Source: Kiloniellales bacterium
GTDB lineage: Bacteria; Pseudomonadota; Alphaproteobacteria; Kiloniellales; JAKSBE01
Assembly: GCA_030067055.1 (NCBI GenBank)
Contig: JASJAL010000224.1
Span: forward strand, 1 to 13,075
Reading direction: 5' to 3'
Length of the DNA: 13,075 bases
Below the pieces are notes generated by a model. The model searched no databases. It saw only the letters and a program-made list of their open reading frames with translations, and had not been told where the DNA came from. The position numbers and the translations under genes are program-made. This document shows, piece by piece, positions 5,657 to 12,586 of the stretch. The first letter of the stretch is position 1. Every line of letters starts with the position of its first letter.

Positions 5657-6943
5657 TCAGCCCTGACCCTCGCTCTGCCGGGCGACGAATCGGCGGACGC
5701 GCCGTACGCCATACCAGACCAGACCGGCGACGACGGGAATTGCCAGTCCAGGAGCGATGTCGGCGTCGAGGGGCAGGCCCGAGACCTTGAGGGCCTTGGC
5801 GGCGTAGGCGACCAGGCCGACGAGGTAATAAGTGATGGCCGCCACCGACAGGCCCTCGACCGTCTCCTGCAGGCGCAGCTGCAGCCGGGCGCGCCGGTCC
5901 ATGCGCGCCAGGACATCCTGGTTCTGGGCCTGCATCTCAATATCGACCCGGGCCCGCAGCAGCTGGCTGGCGCGGGTCAGGCGCCGCGACAGGCGGTCGA
6001 CCCGCTCGGCCACGGCCCGGCAGGTCCGGATCGCCGGGCTGAGGCGGCGGTCCATGAACTCCCCGAAGGTCTGCAGCCCTTCCAGGCGGACCTCTCGCAG
6101 CTCCTGGATCCGGCGCTCGACCAGGGCGTGGTAGGCGCGGGCGGCGGAGAAGCGATAGCCGGTCCGGGCCGCGACCTGCTCGATCTCGCCGGACAGCCGG
6201 GTCAGCTCCGCCAGCATCCGGCGCTCGTCGTCCAGCGCGGCGATCTCGGGCATCCGCCCGGTGATTTCCGCCAGGCCCGCCGCGGCGGCGCTCAGTTTCG
6301 GCCCGGTCTCGCGGGCCAGAGGCAGGGCGAGCAGCGCCATCATCCGGTAGGTGTCGATCTCCAGCAGCCTCTGCACCAGGCGGCCGGTCTGGCGCGGCCG
6401 CAGGTGCCGGTCCTTGATCAGCAGCCGGCCGAAGCCGTCGGCGTGGATCGTGAAGTCCATCCAGGCGCAAGCTGCGCCGCCGATGACCTCGGCGCCGCAG
6501 AAGCGGTCGTTCTCGAAGATGGTGAGCAGTTCCTCGAATCCCGGCTCCTCGGCTTCGGGGCCGAGGACTTCGACCTGCACGGCGACCAGGCGCTCGCCCG
6601 GCAGTGCGGCGAGCCAATCCGGCGGCACGGCCTCGGTCGCCGGCGCGGCGAAGGGCGACCCGGTTTCGCCGCCGCCATAGAAGGTATAGGTCGAGAACTC
6701 GGCGTGGCGCTCCCATTTCAGGCTGAAGGCGCCGAAATCCAGCAGCAGGTGAATGTCGTCGTCCCGCGGCGGGTCGACCCCGTAGTCCGCGCAGAGCCGG
6801 GCCAGGTGCGCGCGGTCCTCGGCCCCGCCGCCCTCGCCGGTCAGCAGGGCCAGATGCAGGGCGCGCAGCGGCGCGACCAGCTTGGCGTAGGGCCGGGCGT
6901 GGACCTCGTCGTTCAGGCGCCGTCGTAGCGGATGATCCTTCAT
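5657..6943 (-). CDS. DUF3422-family membrane-anchored protein
   Basis: This is a full-length 428-residue protein of the uncharacterised DUF3422 family. The family signature is at the N-terminus (HPLRRRLNDEVHARPY, residues 4-19), followed by a mixed alpha/beta soluble domain (FSLKWERHAEFSTYTFY; ADGFGRLLIKD) and a helical, Arg/Glu-rich region at about 210-355 likely to form a helical bundle or coiled coil. Two C-terminal hydrophobic segments at about 364-384 and 400-417 anchor it in the membrane, with a short basic tail. No signal peptide is seen, so the large domain is probably cytoplasmic. Function is unknown. ATG 6943 is supported by a purine-rich leader, with GGAAGG (6958-6953) 9 nt upstream. 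It is transcribed divergently from tldD, 193 bp apart, and the next gene, qmcA, begins 111 bp beyond its stop. Confidence 0.88.
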   Translation of the reverse strand: MKDHPLRRRLNDEVHARPYAKLVAPLRALHLALLTGEGGGAEDRAHLARLCADYGVDPPRDDDIHLLLDFGAFSLKWERHAEFSTYTFYGGGETGSPFAAPATEAVPPDWLAALPGERLVAVQVEVLGPEAEEPGFEELLTIFENDRFCGAEVIGGAACAWMDFTIHADGFGRLLIKDRHLRPRQTGRLVQRLLEIDTYRMMALLALPLARETGPKLSAAAAGLAEITGRMPEIAALDDERRMLAELTRLSGEIEQVAARTGYRFSAARAYHALVERRIQELREVRLEGLQTFGEFMDRRLSPAIRTCRAVAERVDRLSRRLTRASQLLRARVDIEMQAQNQDVLARMDRRARLQLRLQETVEGLSVAAITYYLVGLVAYAAKALKVSGLPLDADIAPGLAIPVVAGLVWYGVRRVRRFVARQSEGQG

Positions 6944-6980
6944 GGCCCGCGGCCTTCCCCCTCCTGGCCTCGTTTCGTCT

Positions 6981-7054
6981 TTGGCAGACCAGGGTTTTCA
7001 CCTATCTGCCGCCGGCCCGCTGGCTTTGCCCCGGGCCGCGTCCATATGTAGAAC
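6981..7054 (+). promoter_or_regulatory. Possible tldD promoter region
   Basis: Two weak sigma-70-like arrangements face tldD in the 193-bp divergent gap. One is TTGGCA (6981-6986), 16 nt, TATCTG (7003-7008). The other is TTGCCC (7026-7031), 17 nt, TAGAAC (7049-7054). The stretch 7041-7060 is distinctly A+T-richer than its surroundings. Neither match is strong; the divergent layout requires a promoter somewhere in this gap. Confidence 0.3.
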
Positions 7055-7136
7055 TATAGCTGCCGGCCTTCGCAACCGGCTCGATTTTCATGGCGCCGAG
7101 CTTGGCGCCCGCCTTTGCTCCAAGAAGGGCCCCCCG

Positions 7137-8570
7137 ATGAGTCACATTGCTACCACCGACGAACTCTTCTTCACCCGCGCCGGCCTCGACCGTGCCCGCC
7201 TCGAGTCCATCGTCGACGAGGCCTTGAACGGCGCCGATGACGGCGAGCTCTTTCTCGAGTACCGACAGTCCGAGGCTCTGTCCCTGGACGACGGACGGAT
7301 CAAGTCGGCCAGCTTCGACACCATGCAGGGTTTCGGCCTGAGGGCGGTCGCCGGGGAGGCGGCGGGCTACGCCCACGCCAGCGAGCTCTCGGAGGCGGCG
7401 GTGCGCCGTGCCGCCGAGACGGTGCGCGCGGTCCACGCCGGCCGCAGCGGCAACCTCGCCGGCGGACCGCAGGGCACCAATCGCCTGCTCTACGCCGACG
7501 ACAACCCGCTCGGCGACCTGGGCCACGAGGCCAAGGTCAAGCTGCTGACCGAGATGGACGCCTACGCCCGGGGCAAGGACCCGCGGGTCAAGCAGGTCAT
7601 GGCCTCGCTCGCCGGCGAATGGCAGGCGGTGCAGATCCTGCGCCCGGGCGGCCAGCGCCTGGCCGACGTGCGACCGCTGGTCCGGCTCAACGTCAACGTC
7701 GTGGTCGGCGAGGGCGAGCGCATGGAGAGCGGCAGCTACGGCGGCGGCGGGCGGATCGCCTTCACCACCCTGGTCGAGCCGGACTACTGGCGCGCCGCGG
7801 TCGACGAGGCCCTGCGCCAGGCCCTGGTGAACCTGGAGTCGGTGCCGGCGCCGGCCGGCGAGATGCCGGTGGTCCTAGGCCCGGGCTGGCCCGGGGTGAT
7901 GCTCCACGAGGCCGTGGGCCACGGCCTGGAGGGCGACTTCAACCGCAAGAAAACCTCGACCTTCTCGGGCCGGATCGGCGAGCAGGTCGCCTCCAAGGGC
8001 GTGACCGTGGTCGACGACGGCACGATCGGCGACCGCCGCGGCTCGCTTACCATCGACGACGAAGGCACGCCCAGCGAGTACACCGTGCTGATCGAGGACG
8101 GCACCCTGGTCGGCTACATGCAGGACCGCCAGAACGCCCGCCTGATGGGCATGAAGCCGACCGGCAACGGCCGGCGCCAGAGCTACGGCCACATCCCCAT
8201 GCCGCGCATGACCAACACCTACATGCTGGCCGGCCCGCACGAGCCGCAGGAGATCCTGGGCTCGGTCGACAAGGGGCTCTACGCGGTCAACTTCGGCGGC
8301 GGCCAGGTCGACATCGTCTCGGGCAAGTTCGTCTTCACCTGCACCGAGGCCTACATCATCGAGAACGGCAAGCTGGGTCCGGCGGTCAAGGGCGCGACCC
8401 TGATCGGCAACGGCCCCGACGCCATGACCCAGGTCCGCATGGTCGGCAACGACATGAAGCTGGACAGCGGCATCGGCACCTGCGGCAAGGACGGCCAGGG
8501 CGTCCCGGTCGGCGTCGGCCAGCCGACCATGCTGCTGGACGGGCTCACGGTGGGCGGGACCGCGGCCTAG
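7137..8570 (+). CDS. tldD: TldD metallopeptidase (TldD/PmbA family, U62)
   Basis: This is a 477-residue TldD, close to the 481 residues of the E. coli protein. TldD pairs with TldE/PmbA to form a metallopeptidase that degrades unfolded peptides and matures some modified peptides such as microcin B17; no tldE/pmbA gene lies in this window. The zinc site HEAVGHGLE at 257-265 (HExxxH, His257 and His262) is intact, followed by GDFNRKKTSTFSG. The late Cys449 in GTCGKDGQGVPVGVGQP matches the conserved C-terminal cysteine region. The start chosen is ATG 7137, with an AGAAGG ribosome binding site at 7123-7128. The reading frame is open further upstream, to 6942, but that extension would cover the divergent promoter region and touch the DUF3422 start, and it is not needed for family length. 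The gene converges on the RidA-like gene. Confidence 0.93.
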   Translation: MSHIATTDELFFTRAGLDRARLESIVDEALNGADDGELFLEYRQSEALSLDDGRIKSASFDTMQGFGLRAVAGEAAGYAHASELSEAAVRRAAETVRAVHAGRSGNLAGGPQGTNRLLYADDNPLGDLGHEAKVKLLTEMDAYARGKDPRVKQVMASLAGEWQAVQILRPGGQRLADVRPLVRLNVNVVVGEGERMESGSYGGGGRIAFTTLVEPDYWRAAVDEALRQALVNLESVPAPAGEMPVVLGPGWPGVMLHEAVGHGLEGDFNRKKTSTFSGRIGEQVASKGVTVVDDGTIGDRRGSLTIDDEGTPSEYTVLIEDGTLVGYMQDRQNARLMGMKPTGNGRRQSYGHIPMPRMTNTYMLAGPHEPQEILGSVDKGLYAVNFGGGQVDIVSGKFVFTCTEAYIIENGKLGPAVKGATLIGNGPDAMTQVRMVGNDMKLDSGIGTCGKDGQGVPVGVGQPTMLLDGLTVGGTAA

Positions 8571-8589
8571 GCAGCTCCGAGTCCCATCT

Positions 8590-8700
8590 GTTATCACCGG
8601 GCTTGAACCGGTGATCCATGGCCGGCGCGGAGTACGGCTTCATCCATGTATGCCCGGATCGCACGCCGCGCCGCGCGTACGCGCTCCGGGCACGACAGCA
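8590..8700. repeat. Palindromic intergenic element between convergent genes (REP-like, also candidate bidirectional terminator)
   Basis: The 167 bp between the tldD and RidA-like stop codons holds two clear inverted repeats. ATCACCGG (8593-8600) pairs with CCGGTGAT (8608-8615) around a 7-nt loop. TGCCCGGA (8651-8658) pairs with TCCGGGCA (8685-8692), and between these arms lies the 12-bp palindrome GCGCGTACGCGC (8673-8684). The wording around them (GGCTTGAACCGG, GATCCATG, CATCCATG, GCCCGGATC) resembles dispersed intergenic palindromes found in many alphaproteobacterial genomes. That recollection is not proof that this one is repeated. Placement between convergent genes also suits transcription termination in both directions, although no T-runs are present. 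Confidence 0.45.
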
Positions 8701-8737
8701 GTAGTTGATTTTGCCGAGACAGCCGGACTCGCCGCCC

Positions 8738-9232
8738 TCAACCCTCTTCGGGGAGGTAGTCCTCTTCGCTGAAGTTCTTGCCGAAGTCGGCGAGGGCGGC
8801 TTCGGCGCGGCCCATCTGTCGGCCGCCGCTGCCCTTGGCCTCGGGGATGTGGACCGCGGCGTAGGCCTCGATCTCGACCAGGAAGCTCGGGTTCGACAGC
8901 CCGGCGACGATCAGCACGGTCGAGGCGGTGGTGATGTCGCCCAGGACCTCGTCGCGGACCGCACGGTAGACCTCGACGTCCTGCATCCGGGTCAGGTAGG
9001 CGGTCACCTTGACCAGGTCGCTGGGCACCATGCCCGCGGTGTCCAGGACCGTCAGCAAATTCCGCCAGGCCATCTCGATCTGCGGCTTCGGCCCCTCGGC
9101 CAGGCGCCCGTCGGCCTTGACCCCGACCTGCCCGGAGATGAAGACGATGTTGGCCGGATAGGGCACCTCGACGCCGTGGTGATGGCGCAGGGCGGAGGCG
9201 GAGAGGCCTGGAGGGTTGTGGATTTTCAGCAT
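8738..9232 (-). CDS. RidA/YjgF-family protein lacking the usual catalytic arginine
   Basis: This is a 164-residue protein with a complete Rid-family domain at about 1-126 (ANIVFISGQVGV, MAWRNLLTVLDTAGM, DLVKVTAYLTRMQDVEVYRAVRDEVLG, FLVEIEAYA). RidA proper hydrolyses reactive enamine/imine intermediates made by PLP dehydratases, using an arginine (Arg105 in E. coli) in an ARS motif. Here the aligned segment reads TASTVLIVAGL, so Ser104 takes that position, while the conserved glutamate region (EIEA, 120-123) is kept. This points to one of the Rid subfamilies without established deaminase activity. About 38 extra charged residues follow the domain, rich in Glu, Ala and Gly and ending in a Pro-Glu-Glu-Gly tail. 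The usual length is about 125-130 residues. ATG 9232 has only a weak GGGA upstream. It lies 87 bp after gshA on the same strand and may be co-transcribed. Confidence 0.85.
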   Translation of the reverse strand: MLKIHNPPGLSASALRHHHGVEVPYPANIVFISGQVGVKADGRLAEGPKPQIEMAWRNLLTVLDTAGMVPSDLVKVTAYLTRMQDVEVYRAVRDEVLGDITTASTVLIVAGLSNPSFLVEIEAYAAVHIPEAKGSGGRQMGRAEAALADFGKNFSEEDYLPEEG

Positions 9233-9252
9233 GGCGGTCCCGCTGCTCTAGC

Positions 9253-9299
9253 ACCAAGAGTCTTTCGACTTGGTTAGTGGCGGGTTACCCCTGAGGGGT
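9253..9299 (-). terminator. Two small stem-loops between gshA and the RidA-like gene
   Basis: In the 87-bp gap, ACCCC (9287-9291) and GGGGT (9295-9299) form a 5-bp stem with a 3-nt loop, 21 nt past the gshA stop. ACCAAGAGTC (9253-9262) and GACTTGGT (9267-9274) form a second stem with a 2-nt bulge. Either could attenuate read-through from gshA. Both are weak and lack a clear T-run. Confidence 0.3.
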
Positions 9300-9319
9300 C
9301 ATGGGCACGTGCGGGCGCC

Positions 9320-10684
9320 TCAGTAGGCGCATTCGCGGTAGAGCGCCTGGAAGTCGATCCGGTGGTCCTGGAGGTAGGCGTCGATCAGGCCCTGGGCCGG
9401 ACAGATCCCGGTCTCGACGATCTCGTAGAGCACCTTGAGATAGCAGCTCTCGTCGCGGCCCTGCCAGTCCTCGCGCTTGCGCGCGGCGAGGCCGGAGGCG
9501 GCGAGATCGAGGACCTCGCGGGCCAGATCGTTGAGCGCCCGGCCCCGGAAGGGGGTCTTCAGGCCCTGGCGCGGCACGGCGCTGCGCAGGTAAGCGTGCT
9601 CCTCCGGAGTCCAGTCCTTGGCCAGGTCCCAGGCGGCGTCCAGCGCCGACTGATCGTAGAGCAGACCGACCCAGAGCGCCGGCAGGCCGCAGAGCGAGCG
9701 CCAGGGTCCGCCGTCGGCACCGCGCATCTCGATGTAGCGCTTCAGGCGCACTTCGGGGAACAGGGTGGTGACGTGGTCCGCCCAGTCGCTCATGGTCGGC
9801 CGCTCGCCCGGCAGGGCGGGCAGCTTGCCCTCCAGGAAGTCGCGGAATGACTGGCCGCTGGCGTCGAGGTAGGTGCCGTCGCGATAGACGAAGTACATCG
9901 GCACGTCGAGTACGTGGTCGGCATAGCGCTCGAAGCCCATGCCGTCCTCGAAGACAAAGGGCAGGATGCCGGTGCGGTCGGGGTCGGTGTCGGTCCAGAC
10001 GTGGCTGCGGTAGCTGAGGAAGCCGTTGGGCGCGCCGTCGGAGAAGGGCGAATTGGCGAAGAGCGCTGTGGCGATGGGCTGCAGCGCCAGGCCGACTCGG
10101 AACTTCTGCACCATGTCGGCCTCGGAAGCGAAGTCCAGGTTGACTTGAACGGTGCAGGTCCGAAGCATCATGTCGAGGCCGAGGGAGCCCTGCTTCTGCA
10201 TGTAGGCGCGCATGATGTCGTAGCGCCCCTTGGGCATGATCGGGATCTCGTCGCGCGCCCACTCGGGCAGGAAGCCGAGACCGATCAGGCCGACGCCCAG
10301 CGGCTCGGCGACCTGCTTGACCTCGTCCAGATGGCTGTGCACCTCGCTGCAGGTCTGGTGGATGTTTTCCAGCGGTGCGCCCGAGAGCTCGAGCTGGCCG
10401 CCCGGCTCCAGGGTGATGTTGCAAGCATCCTTCTGCAGGGCGATGGGATTGTCGTTCTCGAAGACCGGCTCCCAGCCCAGCTGGGCCAGACCCTCCAGCA
10501 GGGCCCGGACGCTGCGCTCGCCATGATAGGGCAGGGGCCGCAGGCTTTCCCAGCAGAATCCGAACTTCTCGTGCTCGGTCCCGATGCGCCAGTCCTGGAC
10601 CGGCTTGCAGCCCTCCTCGAAATAGCGGACCAGATCGGCCTTACCGGTGATCGGGGCACCCTTGGTTTGCGGCGGGGCGGACAT
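9320..10684 (-). CDS. gshA: Glutamate-cysteine ligase, plant/alphaproteobacterial type
   Basis: This enzyme catalyses the ATP-dependent joining of glutamate and cysteine, the first and rate-limiting step of glutathione synthesis, in the cytoplasm. The 454-residue protein has the hallmark GTEHEKFGF at 35-43 (Glu37 and Glu39 in the metal/ATP site), FENDNPIALQ, ITLEPGGQLELSG, PKGRYDIM, the RTCTVQVNLDF strand, LFANSPFSDG and KRYIEMRGADGG, all typical of the GCS2-like class shared by plants and alphaproteobacteria rather than the gamma-proteobacterial GshA. The start chosen is ATG 10684, which gives the usual family N-terminus (MSAPP, then a spacer to the LVRYFEEGCKP helix). An in-frame ATG at 10741 would add 19 residues and overlap rsmE by 11 nt; it cannot be excluded because the ribosome binding site before 10684 is poor. 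rsmE ends 46 nt upstream on the same strand, so the two are probably one operon. Confidence 0.93.
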   Translation of the reverse strand: MSAPPQTKGAPITGKADLVRYFEEGCKPVQDWRIGTEHEKFGFCWESLRPLPYHGERSVRALLEGLAQLGWEPVFENDNPIALQKDACNITLEPGGQLELSGAPLENIHQTCSEVHSHLDEVKQVAEPLGVGLIGLGFLPEWARDEIPIMPKGRYDIMRAYMQKQGSLGLDMMLRTCTVQVNLDFASEADMVQKFRVGLALQPIATALFANSPFSDGAPNGFLSYRSHVWTDTDPDRTGILPFVFEDGMGFERYADHVLDVPMYFVYRDGTYLDASGQSFRDFLEGKLPALPGERPTMSDWADHVTTLFPEVRLKRYIEMRGADGGPWRSLCGLPALWVGLLYDQSALDAAWDLAKDWTPEEHAYLRSAVPRQGLKTPFRGRALNDLAREVLDLAASGLAARKREDWQGRDESCYLKVLYEIVETGICPAQGLIDAYLQDHRIDFQALYRECAY

Positions 10685-10730
10685 GGGCGATCGCTGACCT
10701 GGAACAAGGAGAGAAGGAAAGAGGGTCGCG

Positions 10731-11546
10731 TCAGTCTCCATCGCGCAGCGGCGGCCGCGACCGGCCGTCGCCCAGAATCGCCTGCCAGGAGGCGATGGCG
10801 GCCAAGGCCGCCGTGTCGGCCCGCAGCACCCTCGGGCCCAAGCCGACCTTGATAACAAAGGACAAGTCGTTCAGGGCGTCAAGCTCGGATCGCGCGAAGC
10901 CGCCCTCCGGCCCGGTCATGATCGCCCAGGCTCCGGCCCCGTTTTCCGGCTCTTTTCGGGACAAGTCGAGCAAGGCCTCGGCGATCGGTTGCGCCGCGCC
11001 GCTCTCGGCGCAGACCAGGAGGCTGCGCTCCCGCGGCCAGGCGTCGAGCAGCTTGCCGAAATCGGTGACCGGATGGACCTCGGGCAGGTCCAGGCGCTCG
11101 CATTGCTCGGCGGCCTCGCGGGCGTTGGCCTGCAGGCGCTCCAGGTTGACCCGGCTGACTGCGGTGTGGCGGGTCATCATCGGTTGCAGGGCGGCGCAGC
11201 CCAGCTCGGTCGCCTTCTCGACCAGGAAATCGAGCCGGGCCCGCTTGATCGGCGCGAAGACCAGCCAGAGGTCCGGCCCGCCCGCCTGCGGCCGTCGCTG
11301 CGCCTCGATCGCCAGCGAGCACCAGCCCTTGCCCAGGCCCTCGATCCGGGCCAGCCATTCGCCGTCGCGGCCGTTGAAGAGGGCGACGGGTGCGCCGCGC
11401 TCCAGGCGCAGCACGCTGCGCAGGAAATGGGCGCGGGCGTGGTCCAGGCCTAGGGTCAGCCCGGGGCCCAGATCCTCCTCGGTCCAGAGCCGGGTGACCG
11501 GGCGCGGCCCGCTCGTGCCGCCGCCGGACGCGTTATCCTCCGTCAT
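10731..11546 (-). CDS. rsmE: 16S rRNA (uracil1498-N3)-methyltransferase
   Basis: This is a SPOUT-class methyltransferase that makes m3U1498 in the decoding region of 16S rRNA, using S-adenosylmethionine on the 30S subunit. At 271 residues it is slightly longer than the E. coli protein (243) because of a short Gly/Ser N-terminal leader and a C-terminal tail. Motifs run in the expected order: an N-terminal PUA-like domain (HFLRSVLRLERG), then EKATELG, the AAEQCER helix, TGPEGGF at 211-217 and the knot-forming LGPRVLRADTA at 236-246, which binds the methyl donor. ATG 11546 has an AGGGAA ribosome binding site (11557-11552). It is the first gene of a block with gshA, and is divergent from ubiA with only 74 bp between start codons. 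The rsmE-gshA pairing, with ubiA divergent, is a gene order I associate with alphaproteobacteria. Confidence 0.94.
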   Translation of the reverse strand: MTEDNASGGGTSGPRPVTRLWTEEDLGPGLTLGLDHARAHFLRSVLRLERGAPVALFNGRDGEWLARIEGLGKGWCSLAIEAQRRPQAGGPDLWLVFAPIKRARLDFLVEKATELGCAALQPMMTRHTAVSRVNLERLQANAREAAEQCERLDLPEVHPVTDFGKLLDAWPRERSLLVCAESGAAQPIAEALLDLSRKEPENGAGAWAIMTGPEGGFARSELDALNDLSFVIKVGLGPRVLRADTAALAAIASWQAILGDGRSRPPLRDGD

Positions 11547-11570
11547 TTCGCTTCCCTGTTGTCAGCGACC

Positions 11571-11613
11571 TCTTGCGCCGGGTCTTGAGCCGGGCCGGGC
11601 CGCCTGCGCAAGA
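11571..11613. promoter_or_regulatory. Perfect inverted repeat in the rsmE/ubiA divergent region
   Basis: TCTTGCGC (11571-11578) and GCGCAAGA (11606-11613) are exact reverse complements separated by 27 nt of very G+C-rich sequence. They fill most of the 74-bp gap between the divergent start codons; the right arm ends 7 nt before the ubiA ATG. The arms could be a binding site for a dimeric regulator acting on both genes, or a hairpin in the ubiA leader. I see no convincing -35/-10 pair in this gap. Confidence 0.4.
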
Positions 11614-11620
11614 TAACAGC

Positions 11621-12580
11621 ATGAGGCAGCCCGCCCAGACAACGACAGAGCCGGCGACGAAGGCAGCGTCCGCGGCCAGCGACATCCGGCGCGACCACTG
11701 GACCTTGCGCCTGTCGCCGGCGCCCTTGCGGCCCTACCTGCGCCTGGCCCGGGTCGACCGGCCGATCGGGACCTGGCTGCTGCTCTTCCCCTGCTGGTGG
11801 GGCCTCGGCCTGGCGGCCGCCGCGACGGGGACCTGGCCGAATTGGCTCTACGTCTTGCTTTTCGCGATCGGCGCCCTGGTCATGCGCGGCGCCGGCTGCA
11901 CCTACAACGACCTGGTCGATCGGGACTTCGATGCCAAGGTCGCACGCACCGCGACCCGGCCGATTCCCAGCGGCGAGGTGACGCCGCGCCAGGCCGCGGT
12001 CTTCATGGCCCTGCAGATGCTGGTCGGCCTGGCCGTGCTCCTGCAGTTCAACCGTTTTTCCATTTTGCTCGGCGTGGCGTCGCTGGCCCTGGTCTTCACC
12101 TACCCCTTCATGAAGCGGATCACCTACTGGCCCCAGGCTTGGCTGGGCCTGACCTTCAACTGGGGTGCCCTGATGGGCTGGGCGGTGCTGGAGGGGAGCC
12201 TGGCCCTGCCGGCATTTCTCCTCTACTCCGCGGGCATCGCCTGGACCCTGGGCTACGACACCATCTACGCGCACCAGGATAAGGAGGACGATGCCCTGAT
12301 TGGCGTGAAGTCGACGGCGTTGAAGTTCGGTGCCGCCTCCAAGCCCTGGATTACGGCCTTCTATGCCGTGACGGTGGCGCTGCTGGCGGCGGCCGGCCTC
12401 GCCGCCGGCCTCGGCCTGCCCTTCCTCCTGGCCTGCGGCGCCGTGGCCCTCCAGCTCGCCTGGCAGGTTCAAACCCTCGACATCGACGACCCGCAGAACT
12501 GCATCGACCGCTTCCGCTCGAATCGCTGGACCGGCTGGCTGCTCTTCGCCGGCTGCCTCGCCGAAACCGCCCTGGCCTGA
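11621..12580 (+). CDS. ubiA: 4-hydroxybenzoate polyprenyltransferase
   Basis: This integral membrane enzyme attaches the polyprenyl tail to 4-hydroxybenzoate in ubiquinone biosynthesis at the inner membrane. The 319-residue product has both Asp-rich prenyl-diphosphate/magnesium motifs: NDLVDRDFD at 96-104, followed by KVARTATRPIPSG, and the second motif D213-TIYAHQDKEDD. Multiple hydrophobic helices fit the usual nine-helix UbiA fold (for example LLLFPCWWGL, LYVLLFAIGAL, FMALQMLVGLAVLL, LLFAGCLAETAL). About 35 polar, Ala/Thr-rich residues precede the core. ATG 11621 was preferred over an in-frame TTG at 11573, which would place the start inside the inverted repeat and close to the divergent rsmE start; the ribosome binding site is weak for both. 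The next gene begins 6 bp after the stop, so the two are probably co-transcribed. Confidence 0.94.
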   Translation: MRQPAQTTTEPATKAASAASDIRRDHWTLRLSPAPLRPYLRLARVDRPIGTWLLLFPCWWGLGLAAAATGTWPNWLYVLLFAIGALVMRGAGCTYNDLVDRDFDAKVARTATRPIPSGEVTPRQAAVFMALQMLVGLAVLLQFNRFSILLGVASLALVFTYPFMKRITYWPQAWLGLTFNWGALMGWAVLEGSLALPAFLLYSAGIAWTLGYDTIYAHQDKEDDALIGVKSTALKFGAASKPWITAFYAVTVALLAAAGLAAGLGLPFLLACGAVALQLAWQVQTLDIDDPQNCIDRFRSNRWTGWLLFAGCLAETALA

Positions 12581-12586
12581 CCTTCG

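Noticed and set aside
5937..7001. A 354-codon minus-strand frame overlapping the DUF3422 gene
   Set aside because: It is a frame-shifted reading of the same DNA, dominated by Arg, Pro, Ala and Gly. The DUF3422 frame contains the family signature and sensible membrane helices.
6942..7136. N-terminal extension of TldD back to position 6942
   Set aside because: It would cover the whole divergent intergenic region and overlap the DUF3422 start. The ATG at 7137 has a good ribosome binding site and gives the normal family length.
11573..11620. TTG start adding 16 residues to UbiA
   Set aside because: It lies inside the inverted repeat, near the divergent rsmE start, and has no ribosome binding site. 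ATG 11621 gives a complete enzyme.
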